DNA of 64,000 bases from positions 3,534,001 to 3,598,000 of the forward strand of contig NC_013037.1 of the NCBI RefSeq assembly GCF_000023125.1, in the 5' to 3' direction. This document shows positions 1 through 8,404 of the stretch, one piece after another. The notes under the pieces are model-generated. The model searched no databases, was not told where the DNA came from, and was given only the letters and a program-made list of their open reading frames with translations. Source of the DNA: Dyadobacter fermentans DSM 18053. Its GTDB lineage: Bacteria > Bacteroidota > Bacteroidia > Cytophagales > Spirosomataceae. The translations under genes and the position numbers were made by a program. Within the stretch, counting starts at the first letter, position 1. Every line of letters starts with the position of its first letter.

Positions 1-553
1 TAACGTAAGTACCCACTACGCACGGGATAAAAACGTCCGAAGGGCTCTGCGCACCCAGAATGGCGCGCTGGGCGATGATGGACAGCGGGATAATCTGTAA
101 ACCTGACGTGTGCAGTACGAGGAACATGATTTGCGCATTGGAAGCGGTATCCTTGCTGGGATTGAGTTCTTGCAGGCTTTGCATCGCCTTCAAACCGAAG
201 GGCGTGGCCGCATTGTCGAGGCCGAGGAAATTGGCGGAGAAGTTCATGATCATCTGGCCGTTTGCCGGGTGATCTTTGGGAACTTCGGGAAAAAGTTTGT
301 TAAAAAACGGCCCGATAAACCGCGCAATGACGTGGATGATCCCGGCCTTTTCTCCCACATTCAGAATGCCGAGGAAGAACGCCATTACGCCTGTGAGCGG
401 CAATGCGATGTCCATCACAGCCACTTTGGCCATTTCCAGCATTCCCTCAGTAATGGCCTTGAAAGTTTGGACGTCGCCCGTGAAAACGAATTGCAGAAGC
501 GCAATCAGGAAGGCAATGACGAAAAACGAAACGAAAATATAATTTAAAGCCAT
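1..553 (-). CDS. Nucleoside-recognition (Gate) domain / spore-maturation-type membrane protein, 3' end off window
   Basis: The reverse strand is open from an ATG at 553 to the window edge, giving the first 184 residues. The product starts MALNYIFVSFFVIAF and is very hydrophobic. It contains the stretch NFSANFLGLDNAATPFGLKA, typical of the SpmA/SpmB-like nucleoside-recognition (Gate) family, followed by MFLVLHTSGLQIIPLS. In Bacteroidota this family is usually a fused SpmA-SpmB protein of about 400 residues, so roughly half should lie outside the window. It is an inner-membrane protein probably linked to transport; its substrate is not known. The forward-strand open frames over this stretch are shadows: none has a recognisable domain, and the reverse frame carries a clear family signature. 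Confidence 0.8.
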   Translation of the reverse strand, partial: MALNYIFVSFFVIAFLIALLQFVFTGDVQTFKAITEGMLEMAKVAVMDIALPLTGVMAFFLGILNVGEKAGIIHVIARFIGPFFNKLFPEVPKDHPANGQMIMNFSANFLGLDNAATPFGLKAMQSLQELNPSKDTASNAQIMFLVLHTSGLQIIPLSIIAQRAILGAQSPSDVFIPCVVGTYV

Positions 554-689
554 GTCAGGTTATCGGGTGCAAAAGGCGGGATTCGTAAAGATTTGTTTAT
601 AATGCATTGAGTAAAATATTTCTTTTAATGCAAATAACAAAGGTATATTGCAAACAGGTAGCCCTATCAACAAACCTCAACGATTTTCC

Positions 690-1169
690 ATGAAGCATTA
701 CAGCTTTTTACTCCTTCTGGCGCTATTGTGCTGCAACAAACCGAAAAACGACGACGAAACCGCAGCAACCGGCAGCGGCGAACCGGCCAAGGCCATCAAC
801 GACACGATCCCGCTCACGCGTGAGACGGTCGAAAACAGTCCGGTAGCGAGTTACAGCGAAAAAATCCAGGACGAGCTGAATGACTGGCGCCTGGCGGTGG
901 ATGTTTACGAAACGAAACAGACCTTCAAGTTCCTCATGAAGATCGAATATATGGTGCAGGAAGCCGAAGACACGCTCACCATCCCCAATTTCGGCATTAT
1001 GCCCAAGGTGGAAATCCGAAAAGGCCCTGAGAAAGAATCCTGCATCGTCGGATTTCTGGATAAGGAGGGAGAATTCAAGGAATATAAGCTGATTGCCTTG
1101 AAAGAGAAGCAATTGAAGATCTCTACCTTAAAATATTACGGCCGTGCGCGGTACAAGGTGAGTAAGTGA
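690..1169 (+). CDS. Hypothetical lipoprotein
   Basis: This is a 159-residue protein starting at MKHYSFLLLLALLCCNKPK, a short lipoprotein signal with the acceptor Cys at residue 14 or 15. An in-frame ATG at 648 would place 14 polar residues before the signal, so the start at 690 is preferred. After an Asp/Ala/Gly-rich linker the body is mixed alpha/beta, with alternating charged segments such as KVEIRKGPEKESCIVGFLDK. I recognise no family. It is convergent with the decayed gene downstream and has no obvious partner. It is probably anchored in the inner or outer membrane, facing the periplasm. Confidence 0.7.
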   Translation: MKHYSFLLLLALLCCNKPKNDDETAATGSGEPAKAINDTIPLTRETVENSPVASYSEKIQDELNDWRLAVDVYETKQTFKFLMKIEYMVQEAEDTLTIPNFGIMPKVEIRKGPEKESCIVGFLDKEGEFKEYKLIALKEKQLKISTLKYYGRARYKVSK

Positions 1170-1207
1170 GGAACGCGGAGTAACGAGCAGATAGGCAAGC
1201 GACGCGT

Positions 1208-2799
1208 TCATTCCAGGACTACGCGCACATTATCCGCATTACCATCCCGGCTGGTAAGTCTTAGATAATAGGTACCTCTCGGCAGATCGCCCACAGACAG
1301 GGTAATGGTGTTGTCTTCTTGATACGAACCGCTTCCAAATTCTTCCGCTCCCTGAATTGACCTGACTTCCTTTCCGGTAGCTTCACTGAATAGTTTGATG
1401 ACCTGTGGAAGCGCCTCTCTGGCAACGTCGTCATCAAACTGAATTTTCACCTGATCTTTCGCCGGGTTGGGGAATACCTTGTAAATCGGTGTTCCTTTCG
1501 CGCAGTTATCGACGCAAATCGTGATGCCCTTCTGCACCGAACCGAAACAGTTGCTCACAGTGATGTCGATGCCGTAGCAGTTATTGACATAGGAATTGAA
1601 ATAAGCCGTCCCGCCATTGGAATTGAGGATTGTATTTCCCGGATCACTGGAAGTCCACATCCCAAACTGCGTCCCCGGCTCGGCGGTGTAAGCGCTCAGC
1701 ATGATCCCCGCGCCGTTACACATAAAATCCGGCGATCCGCCGCCATTGGCGGTGACTGATAGTGAAGCGGGTAATGGGGCGCTTCTTTTTACGTTGATCG
1801 GGTTGCTATTCGCCGAAGTCATCGCACAGACCGAGGAAGTAGCGGAAACCATCACAGTTCCGTCGGAAACGCCGGTAATTTGCGCGGAATTGGTATTGCC
1901 CGGCGAATTTGCCGTAATTCCTCCCGAGGAAGTCCAGTTGTAGCTCGTAGCATTACTTGCGTTGGCCGTTATTGTTTTGGGACTGCAAAGTAATATATCG
2001 GGCGAGTTTATTACCGGCTTAGTCGGCACAGGCCGTGTAATCGTGATAGATATTTTAGTTCTGAAATTATTGCTATCATTCCGCTTTGCCTCTACCTTAA
2101 TCGTCCCACCCTGATTGACATGTGTATTGACAGTTACTGACGGCACATTCGAACTCGCTGGACCTGTCCAACCATTCGGATAAAAGAAGTAGTAAGTAAC
2201 GGGCGCGCCAGGGTCTGTGGCCACAGCGGGGATCGAAACGGTTTTCTGAGCTGCTCCACAAGGATAGGAAAGGGTATTGCTTTTGCTGAGTGTTGAGCCG
2301 TTAAAAGTAATTGTTGAAGGATCGCTGATATATTTCACCTCGATAGGCAGTGCTTCGTTGGCTTCGTTGGCCCGTACGCTGTTGATTACTTTGGTCTGCT
2401 TCGTGCCGCCCTGTGGCGTCCACGTGTACGTAACTTTCAAGCGAATTGTCTTTGTAGCCACGCCACTGCTGTAATTTACGGTGTTGTTCCATTTAGCAGT
2501 AAAATATGAGACTGTCTTTGCGCTCACCGCAGTCCCACCAACGACCGTCCATTCATACGTGACAGTTGCATTTTACGGTACGCTACTGTTTTGAAGATCG
2601 ACAACTATCTGCGGATAATAGTAGTATTCATTGAGGTAGTTACTACTACTGGGTTCCAATCCGTAAAAGTCGATTCCATCAAAAATCGAATTTGCTCTGC
2701 TTCCCTAGATATAGACAACCGGATCAACTGCACCCTTCACGATAGTGAACAAGGGATTTAAGAACAGGATGAAGAGAACGAGAAATCTAATTTGTTCAT
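1208..2799 (-). pseudogene. Decayed T9SS-exported adhesin-like protein (signal peptide frameshifted, two in-frame stops)
   Basis: The intact part is 439 codons from an internal ATG at 2527. It has Ig/PKD-like beta repeats (SPDILLCSPKTITANASN, SVCAMTSANSNPINVKRSAP) and ends in a T9SS type A sorting domain (KVFPNPAKDQVKIQF to GTYYLRLTSRDG). Reading upstream in the same frame continues sensible sequence (FDGIDFYGLEP, NATVTYEWTVVGG) but meets TAA at 2573-2575 and TAG at 2705-2707. Further up lies a hydrophobic signal peptide (IRFLVLFILFLNPLFTI). Its only ATG, at 2797-2799, is one base out of frame: adding one A to the AAA run would give MNKIRFLVLFILFL. The internal ATG lacks a signal peptide, so a product starting there could not be exported. 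Three separate lesions make this a real pseudogene rather than a single sequencing error. Confidence 0.85.
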
Positions 2800-2812
2800 A
2801 GTTCAGTGAGTG

Positions 2813-3544
2813 TTAAATGTTATAACTAAGACCAATGAAATAGCATGGGACGGGCTCCATAAGCTTCCATGTAAATTTGCTTCTTGCGACAAATTTATCG
2901 TCAAATGAAGACCTGTAACTTTCAATTCCCCGGCTGAACTGAATGTGACTTTCAGCCGACAATGAAATCCGATGATTCAGGTAAATTTTGGCTCCCAGGA
3001 ATGATGCAAGCCTGATGATGTTCCTCCGATAGTGAATAACCGAAGTTCCCGAAGCACCAACTTCCCAAGGCGAGGGCACGTCATAAGCAGTTCCCTTACT
3101 CCAATTGAGCACTCCGGCAAAGTCAATTCCGCCAAATAGCATTGTCCTGCCATAAATGCGTTGCCATTCGTGCCCAATTACAAAAAGCGGTTTAAAATTG
3201 TAATCATTAAGCACGCGAGAGCCTTGGGGCGAAGTATCACCAGGAACCATCGTATCGTGGTTACCCAACTGCGGGCTTAACGAAAATCTCCATGCATGTC
3301 CGCGATTATTCTCGACATGCTCGGAATTCCATTTAATCAGGTAGAAATACTGGTGAGTACCGGAGTGCCCTAACCTGAACAAATTACCCGCATTCACATT
3401 CAGCTCCCATCGGTGCCTTTTTACATCCTGATCAACATATTCTTTCGCTCTCGCGATCCCATCGAGCGGCTGCCCCCTTGCCAGTCCTATTGTCCAAACC
3501 AGCCCAAAAAGGGCCATCCCAAGTAAGTAGCATGTTCTCTTCAT
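2813..3544 (-). CDS. Hypothetical outer-membrane-type protein
   Basis: This is a 243-residue protein with signal peptide MKRTCYLLGMALFGLVWTIG and a likely cut after LARG. An earlier in-frame ATG at 3586 would put polar residues ahead of the signal, so the start at 3544 is preferred. The mature part is rich in aromatic, alternating beta-strand segments (HQYFYLIKWNSEHVENN, ISLSAESHIQFSRGIESY) and ends in an aromatic-containing strand (CYFIGLSYNI), as outer-membrane beta-barrels often do. I do not recognise a named family. It lies just upstream of the decayed T9SS gene on the same strand, so the two may once have been co-transcribed. Confidence 0.65.
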   Translation of the reverse strand: MKRTCYLLGMALFGLVWTIGLARGQPLDGIARAKEYVDQDVKRHRWELNVNAGNLFRLGHSGTHQYFYLIKWNSEHVENNRGHAWRFSLSPQLGNHDTMVPGDTSPQGSRVLNDYNFKPLFVIGHEWQRIYGRTMLFGGIDFAGVLNWSKGTAYDVPSPWEVGASGTSVIHYRRNIIRLASFLGAKIYLNHRISLSAESHIQFSRGIESYRSSFDDKFVARSKFTWKLMEPVPCYFIGLSYNI

Positions 3545-3634
3545 ATTATTTGCATTTTTTGTACAAATAAAAAGAGGATAAACCACACCTATTCTGGGAT
3601 AAAACAGGATCGGACCTGGAAAAAGGAAGAAAAT

Positions 3635-4216
3635 TCAGCGTCTGGCTTTGAGCTTGCTGACGTAGTTTTCGGAAATGCCTAGATAGGAGGCAATGTATTT
3701 TTGTGGCACGCGATTGAAGAGCTCCCGCGAACGCGCGCGAAACGATTCCAGCTTCTCGTGGGCGGAAAGCGTACGCATGTCGCGAAGCAGATCCTGATGG
3801 CCCAGCAAGAGGCGTTCGGCGATAATACGGCCAATGCAACAGGCTTTGGGATGATTTGCATAGAGTTCGTAAAGGTCAGCCCGCGCGATGTAAATCAGCA
3901 CGGAGGGTTCCAGCGTCTCGATGCATTCGCGTGACGGTAGCTGCTTCACGAAACTATCGGCTGCGTGGAAAAAGTCACCTTCGTTTGCAAACCAGTCGGT
4001 CACGTCGCGGAAGGCGCCGTGGCCGTCGCTAACGAGATGATACCCACGTACAATTCCGGATTGCAGATACCAGAGCTTGTCACAAGCTTCACCGTCCGAC
4101 AGCAGGACCCGGCCTTTTGGAACTTTCACAATTTTTAACCTTTGCTGGAACAGTATCCGGGTCTGATCTTCAACAGGCAGGATCTCACTCAGGGAGGATA
4201 TAAATTCGTAGTACAT
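3635..4216 (-). CDS. Crp/Fnr-family transcriptional regulator
   Basis: This is a 193-residue protein starting MYYEFISSLSEILP. It has an N-terminal cyclic-nucleotide-binding-type beta-barrel (LKIVKVPKGRVLLSDGEACDKLWYLQSGIVRGY) and a C-terminal helix-turn-helix (VPQKYIASYLGISENYVSKLKARR). This is the layout of the short Crp/Fnr relatives common in Bacteroidota. Neither the phosphate-binding cassette of true cAMP receptors nor the Fnr cysteine cluster is visible, so the effector is unknown. A start at 4264 is possible but adds 16 residues without family similarity. It faces away from the TIM-barrel / Gfo-Idh pair, separated by a hairpin terminator. Confidence 0.85.
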   Translation of the reverse strand: MYYEFISSLSEILPVEDQTRILFQQRLKIVKVPKGRVLLSDGEACDKLWYLQSGIVRGYHLVSDGHGAFRDVTDWFANEGDFFHAADSFVKQLPSRECIETLEPSVLIYIARADLYELYANHPKACCIGRIIAERLLLGHQDLLRDMRTLSAHEKLESFRARSRELFNRVPQKYIASYLGISENYVSKLKARR

Positions 4217-4282
4217 ATTTATAGTGTGCTGATGTAATCGCAAGTTGGAGATTTTCAACAACATTTCTATACTACAAAATCA

Positions 4283-4320
4283 TGCATAAAAAAAGCCCGG
4301 ATAACCGGGCCCTTTATGCA
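4283..4320. terminator. Bidirectional intrinsic terminator
   Basis: A long inverted repeat has TGCATAAA and an A-run leading to GCCCGG, a loop ATAA, then CCGGGC and TTTATGCA. A- and T-rich flanks on both sides would allow termination in either direction. It lies just downstream of the TIM-barrel gene stop at 4337 and upstream of the regulator gene. Confidence 0.75.
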
Positions 4321-4336
4321 TTTGTAAGAAGTGTAA

Positions 4337-5267
4337 TTATGCGTTGAACACAAGGTCCATCTTCTCACGGATAGTTAATAAACGTTTGCGGTCGCCGCCG
4401 GAAACCTCGGCCGATGCCCAGCCGGAGTAGCCGATCTTTTTGCAATGCCTTGTTTACCTCGGCCCAGTTGCAATCGCCTTCCATGAACTCTACGTCGAAG
4501 CCTTTCCACAGGCCCAGGTCGTTTTGTTTTTTGAAGCTGAATTCTTTCAAATCCAGTTTGAGAATGCGTTTGTCCAATGCTTCGATCCACGAAACGGGGT
4601 AGCCGTAACGCAGCACGTTGCCGACATCGAAATACCAGCCTACCATCGGGTGCTTGAACTCGTCCACGTAGCGGGCTGCTTCGAGCGGGCTGATCAGGAA
4701 CTGGTTCCAAACATTTTCGAATGCGATTTTAACGCCCGTCTTCTCGGCCACCGGCAGCAGTTTGCGGATTTCCGCCTGCGAGCGCTCGTAGGCTTCTGCA
4801 TAAGTGACATTCGCATTCACCACGCCCGGCACCACAAGGACGGTCGTGCCGCCGTATTGTTTGGTGTCGTGCAATGCTTTTTCAATGGATTTGACGCATT
4901 CTTCGCGCTTTTTCGGATCGGGATCGGACAATGGGAGCTTCCAGTGCATCGAGTTCACGGTTCCCGGCAGTTCGAGGCCCGTTTTGTCGCGCGCGGCGAG
5001 CACTTCCTTCATATCCAGCTTATCGGGCGAGTCGAGTTCGACGCCGTCGTAGCCAAGGTCTTTGAGGAGTTTGAATTTGTCCATAATCGACAAATCTTCT
5101 TTTACCATACCCCATTTAAGGCTTTTCTTCACCATCGGGCGTGCCGCAACCGCTGGTGCGCTGGCCGCGGATGCAGCCGCCGCTTCGGCACCGTACAGCA
5201 CCGAAGAGCCCGCCGCCACGGCAGATGCTGCCATGGCGGTGTTTTTCAGGAAATCTCTTCTTTGCAT
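4337..5267 (-). pseudogene. Tat-exported sugar phosphate isomerase/epimerase (TIM barrel), frameshifted near the C-terminus
   Basis: The N-terminus MQRRDFLKNTAMAASAVAAG is a twin-arginine signal. The body is a xylose-isomerase-like TIM barrel (GYDGVELDSPDKLDMKEV, VKIAFENVWNQF, VGWYFDVGNVLRYG), with Glu and Asp residues typical of the metal site. As written the frame ends at 4365 in an Arg-rich tail unlike the family. In the coding strand, a run of five A (4437-4441) has one base too many. Removing one restores QKIGYSGWASAEVSGG and LLTIREKMDLVFNA with a stop at 4337-4339. About 33 C-terminal residues are therefore out of frame. The next gene upstream ends 6 bp away and encodes a Tat-exported Gfo/Idh/MocA protein, a common partner, so the two form one operon. 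Homopolymer error is a real alternative to decay. Confidence 0.85.
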
Positions 5268-5273
5268 AAGGTA

Positions 5274-6563
5274 TCAGGAGAATGCAGTGATACCTGGCTT
5301 AGCCACCTCTACAACCGGTGGTTTCATGTCAAAGCTGTAAGTATCTGGTCCCAGCTTCTCGGTGGAGTTCAATGCATCGTTCCAGGTTACGCGCTTGCCT
5401 GTGTAGGCAGCCATTCTACCCATGATGGCGGTTAATGTGCTGTGCGCCATGAATTCGCCGTCGTTGATGAGCTTGCCGCTGCGGATAGACGCAAACAGTT
5501 CGTTGTGTTCTGTCTGGTACATATCGTTTTGCGGGCCGTCGTATTTCCACGGGTTAGCACCGGTGATTTCGTGCACGTTACGGGCACAGTTTACCATTGC
5601 CTGCCCTTTGGTTCCTAATGTTTGTACCAAATAGCTGTTTTCGCAGTTGGCCTGCTGGCGTGAGTGGTGGAAGCCTTTCACACCATTATCGTAATCGTAA
5701 ACGACCGAGAAGTGGTCGAAAATGTTGCCGAACAGTGAGTCGGTGCGCACCTGACGGCCGCCGGTTCCTACTGCCGAAACAGGCAGCTTGCCGCCCATTG
5801 CCCAGGCCATCATATCGATGCTGTGCACGGCTTGCTCTACGATGTGGTCGCCGGCGAGCCAGGTGTAGTAAGTCCAGTTACGGAGCACGTATTCAGCGTC
5901 CGTCCAGCCGGCCACGCGTGGGAACGACCACAATGTACCGGTATCGTAAGTGTTATAAATCGCCGTAATGTCGCCGACTGCGCCGTCGAGGATCCGTGCG
6001 AAGCTCGCGCGTTTCGGCTCGTGGTAGCGCCAGCAGAAGCCCGACATCAGGGACACATTCTTTTGCTTGGCCAGTTTCGCCGCGTCGAGCACTTTGCGCA
6101 CACCCGGAGCGTCCACCGCCACCGGTTTTTCACAGAAAACGTGCTTACCTGCATTGACAGCCGCCGTCAAATGCTCGGGCCGGAAGTGAGGAGGCGTTGC
6201 GAGCAGTACTACATCCACACCCGAATCCAACACTTTCTTGAAAGCGTCGAAACCCACAAACTTGCGACCTTCATCCACTTTCACTTTCTGACCGTGCACT
6301 TTCGTAAGGTTTTCAAGCGACGAGTCCAGTTTGTCTTTGAAAATGTCACCCATAGCCCACAGTACTACGTTAGGGTCAGCTTTCAAAGCCTGGTTAGCTG
6401 CGCCGGAACCACGGCCGCCGCAACCGATCAACCCTACTTTCAGGGTATCAGCGTTCACGCCCGCGAAGGCGCGATTGGGGTTCAGGATCGCAAAGGTTGG
6501 TAGTGTGCTACCTGCCAATGCTACTCCCGCCATTTTCAAAACATCTCTCCGAGAAGTACTCAT
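5274..6563 (-). CDS. Gfo/Idh/MocA-family oxidoreductase with Tat signal
   Basis: This 429-residue protein starts MSTSRRDVLKMAGVALAGST, a twin-arginine signal. It is followed by the Rossmann motif VGLIGCGGRGSGAA and the family motif HVFCEKPVAVDAPGVRK (EKP, catalytic-site Lys), then a C-terminal alpha/beta substrate domain. Members use NAD(P) to oxidise or reduce sugars and sugar derivatives, and Tat-exported members are common in Bacteroidota. It is co-directional with the TIM-barrel gene 6 bp downstream. Such pairs often act on the same sugar, and processing of a 3-keto-sugar is a plausible but unproven role. Length is normal for the family and no lesion is visible. Confidence 0.9.
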   Translation of the reverse strand: MSTSRRDVLKMAGVALAGSTLPTFAILNPNRAFAGVNADTLKVGLIGCGGRGSGAANQALKADPNVVLWAMGDIFKDKLDSSLENLTKVHGQKVKVDEGRKFVGFDAFKKVLDSGVDVVLLATPPHFRPEHLTAAVNAGKHVFCEKPVAVDAPGVRKVLDAAKLAKQKNVSLMSGFCWRYHEPKRASFARILDGAVGDITAIYNTYDTGTLWSFPRVAGWTDAEYVLRNWTYYTWLAGDHIVEQAVHSIDMMAWAMGGKLPVSAVGTGGRQVRTDSLFGNIFDHFSVVYDYDNGVKGFHHSRQQANCENSYLVQTLGTKGQAMVNCARNVHEITGANPWKYDGPQNDMYQTEHNELFASIRSGKLINDGEFMAHSTLTAIMGRMAAYTGKRVTWNDALNSTEKLGPDTYSFDMKPPVVEVAKPGITAFS

Positions 6564-6788
6564 TGCAATTAAGGATTAGGTGATGGAATGACTGTTTTTG
6601 ATGATTTATCTATTCGTAATGCCAGTGATACAGAATATTAAAGGCATTAAAGTTAGTGCAAAACCACAATAATTCCTGCTAATATAAATCAAAATTTGCA
6701 TTTGCGTGCTCGACCACACACAAAAGTTATTACATGTTAATTTTACATTTTATATACATTTATATCTCCGAACGCCGATTTACTGAAT

Positions 6789-8384
6789 ATGATCCTCGAG
6801 AATTTACTGCTCATTATTTCACTCCTCTTTGTGGTGTCGATGCTGACAATGCTGAGCGAAAAGATCGGGATTTCCTACCCTATTTTCCTCGTTATAGCCG
6901 GCCTGCTGATCAGCTTTGTTCCCGGGATGCCGCATTTGCAGCTCGAACCCGACTGGGTGTTTCTCATCTTCCTGCCGCCGCTGCTTTACGAAGCTGCCTG
7001 GAACACTTCGTGGAAGGATTTCTGGGCGTCGCGGCGGGCGATCGGCCTGCTGTCCATCGGGCTGGTCGTGTTCACGGCCACGGCAGTTGCCTACATTACG
7101 CACGCGCTCATTCCGGGCTTCACGCTGGCAATGGGCTTCGTGCTTGGCGGCATTATCTCCCCTCCCGACGCCGTGGCTGCCACCTCGGTGCTGCACGGCC
7201 TGAAAGTCCCCAAACGGGTGGTGACCATCCTCGAAGGCGAGAGTCTCGTAAACGACGCATCGTCGCTGATCGTATTCCGCGTTGCCCTCGCAACGATCGA
7301 AACCGGCAACTTTGTCCTCTGGAAAGCCGGGGCCGATTTCTTGATGGTCGCAGTGATGGGGGTCGTCATCGGCCTGGCGATCGCGCACGTACTCTACGTG
7401 GTACACCGCTTTTTCCCCACAACACCCAGCATCGACACCGCGCTTACATTCATTTCACCTTACCTGATGTACATCACCGCCGAGCATTTTCACTATTCGG
7501 GTGTGCTTGCCGTGGTGAGCGGCGGCTTGTTTCTGAGCTTCCGGGCCCACGAGTTGTTCACGTACCAGTCGCGGATGCAGACCAACTACGTTTGGCAAAC
7601 GGTGGTCTTCCTGTTGAACGGCATTGTATTCATCCTCATTGGCCTGCAATTGCCCGAGGTGATCAACGGGCTCAACGAGTACACCACGAGCGAAGTGGTG
7701 AGTTACGCGGTCATTATCAGCATTGTTACCATTCTCATCCGCATCATCTGGGTTTTTCCCGGAACTTACCTGCCCAGGATTCTTTCCAAATCGGTGCGCC
7801 AGAGAGAGCCGAAACCCAGCTGGCAAACCGTCTTCATCGTCGCATGGAGCGGAATGCGCGGGGTGGTATCGCTGGCGTCCGCATTGGCCATACCGCTGCT
7901 CGTGAATGGCCAGCCGTTCCCGCACCGCAACCTGTTCCTGTTTATCACGTTTGTGGTGATCCTTTTTACGCTGGTGTTCCAGGGGCTGAGCCTGCCGTAC
8001 TTAATCAAATGGCTGAAAATCGAAGACGATGATGATAGTCTGGAAAAAGAGAATGCCATGATGAACTCCCGCCTGGCAACGGTGAGCCTGGACTATATGA
8101 AATCCAATTACGACGGCGAAATACAGGATTTCGAGCCGTTCAGGCTGCTGAAAGAGCGATATGAGAAAATCGTGGAGATGGCCGACTACAAACTGCTGCA
8201 TTCAGAGGATAACAAATCGATCAGCCACGTGCGCAAATACCGCCGGATGCTCCTGGAAATTATTGATGTAAAAAGAGAGGAAATCCTGAAACTGAGGCAG
8301 GAAAGAGCTTGCTCCAACGAGCTGATCCGAACGAAGGAACACGAACTCGATCTCGAAGAAGCAAGGCTCCGTAGGTCACCCTGA
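6789..8384 (+). CDS. Na+/H+ antiporter, CPA1 (NhaP-like) family
   Basis: This is a 531-residue integral membrane protein with about 12 hydrophobic segments over residues 1-410. CPA1 signatures are visible: FLPPLLYEAAW near residue 60, SPPDAVAATSVL near 123 (the PD pair), and LEGESLVNDASSLI near 147 (the ND motif carrying the essential Asp). The last 120 residues are a charged, helical cytoplasmic tail (VRKYRRMLLEIIDVKREEI). It is expected to exchange Na+ (or K+) for H+ across the inner membrane and help control pH and salt. It is transcribed divergently from the Gfo/Idh gene and convergently with the subtilase gene. Confidence 0.92.
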   Translation: MILENLLLIISLLFVVSMLTMLSEKIGISYPIFLVIAGLLISFVPGMPHLQLEPDWVFLIFLPPLLYEAAWNTSWKDFWASRRAIGLLSIGLVVFTATAVAYITHALIPGFTLAMGFVLGGIISPPDAVAATSVLHGLKVPKRVVTILEGESLVNDASSLIVFRVALATIETGNFVLWKAGADFLMVAVMGVVIGLAIAHVLYVVHRFFPTTPSIDTALTFISPYLMYITAEHFHYSGVLAVVSGGLFLSFRAHELFTYQSRMQTNYVWQTVVFLLNGIVFILIGLQLPEVINGLNEYTTSEVVSYAVIISIVTILIRIIWVFPGTYLPRILSKSVRQREPKPSWQTVFIVAWSGMRGVVSLASALAIPLLVNGQPFPHRNLFLFITFVVILFTLVFQGLSLPYLIKWLKIEDDDDSLEKENAMMNSRLATVSLDYMKSNYDGEIQDFEPFRLLKERYEKIVEMADYKLLHSEDNKSISHVRKYRRMLLEIIDVKREEILKLRQERACSNELIRTKEHELDLEEARLRRSP

Positions 8385-8404
8385 TGCGGGCCACCCTATG
8401 CGGG

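Noticed and set aside
110..547. 145-codon forward frame at the left edge
   Set aside because: It is a shadow of the reverse-strand nucleoside-gate gene, which has a recognisable family signature; the forward product has none.
4440..5435. 331-codon forward frame over the TIM-barrel gene
   Set aside because: Antisense to the Tat-signal TIM-barrel gene and crosses into the next gene; no domain is visible.
6734..8032. 432-codon forward frame over the antiporter gene
   Set aside because: Different frame of the same strand, rich in Arg/His as expected for an out-of-frame read of a GC-rich gene; the antiporter frame has all family motifs.
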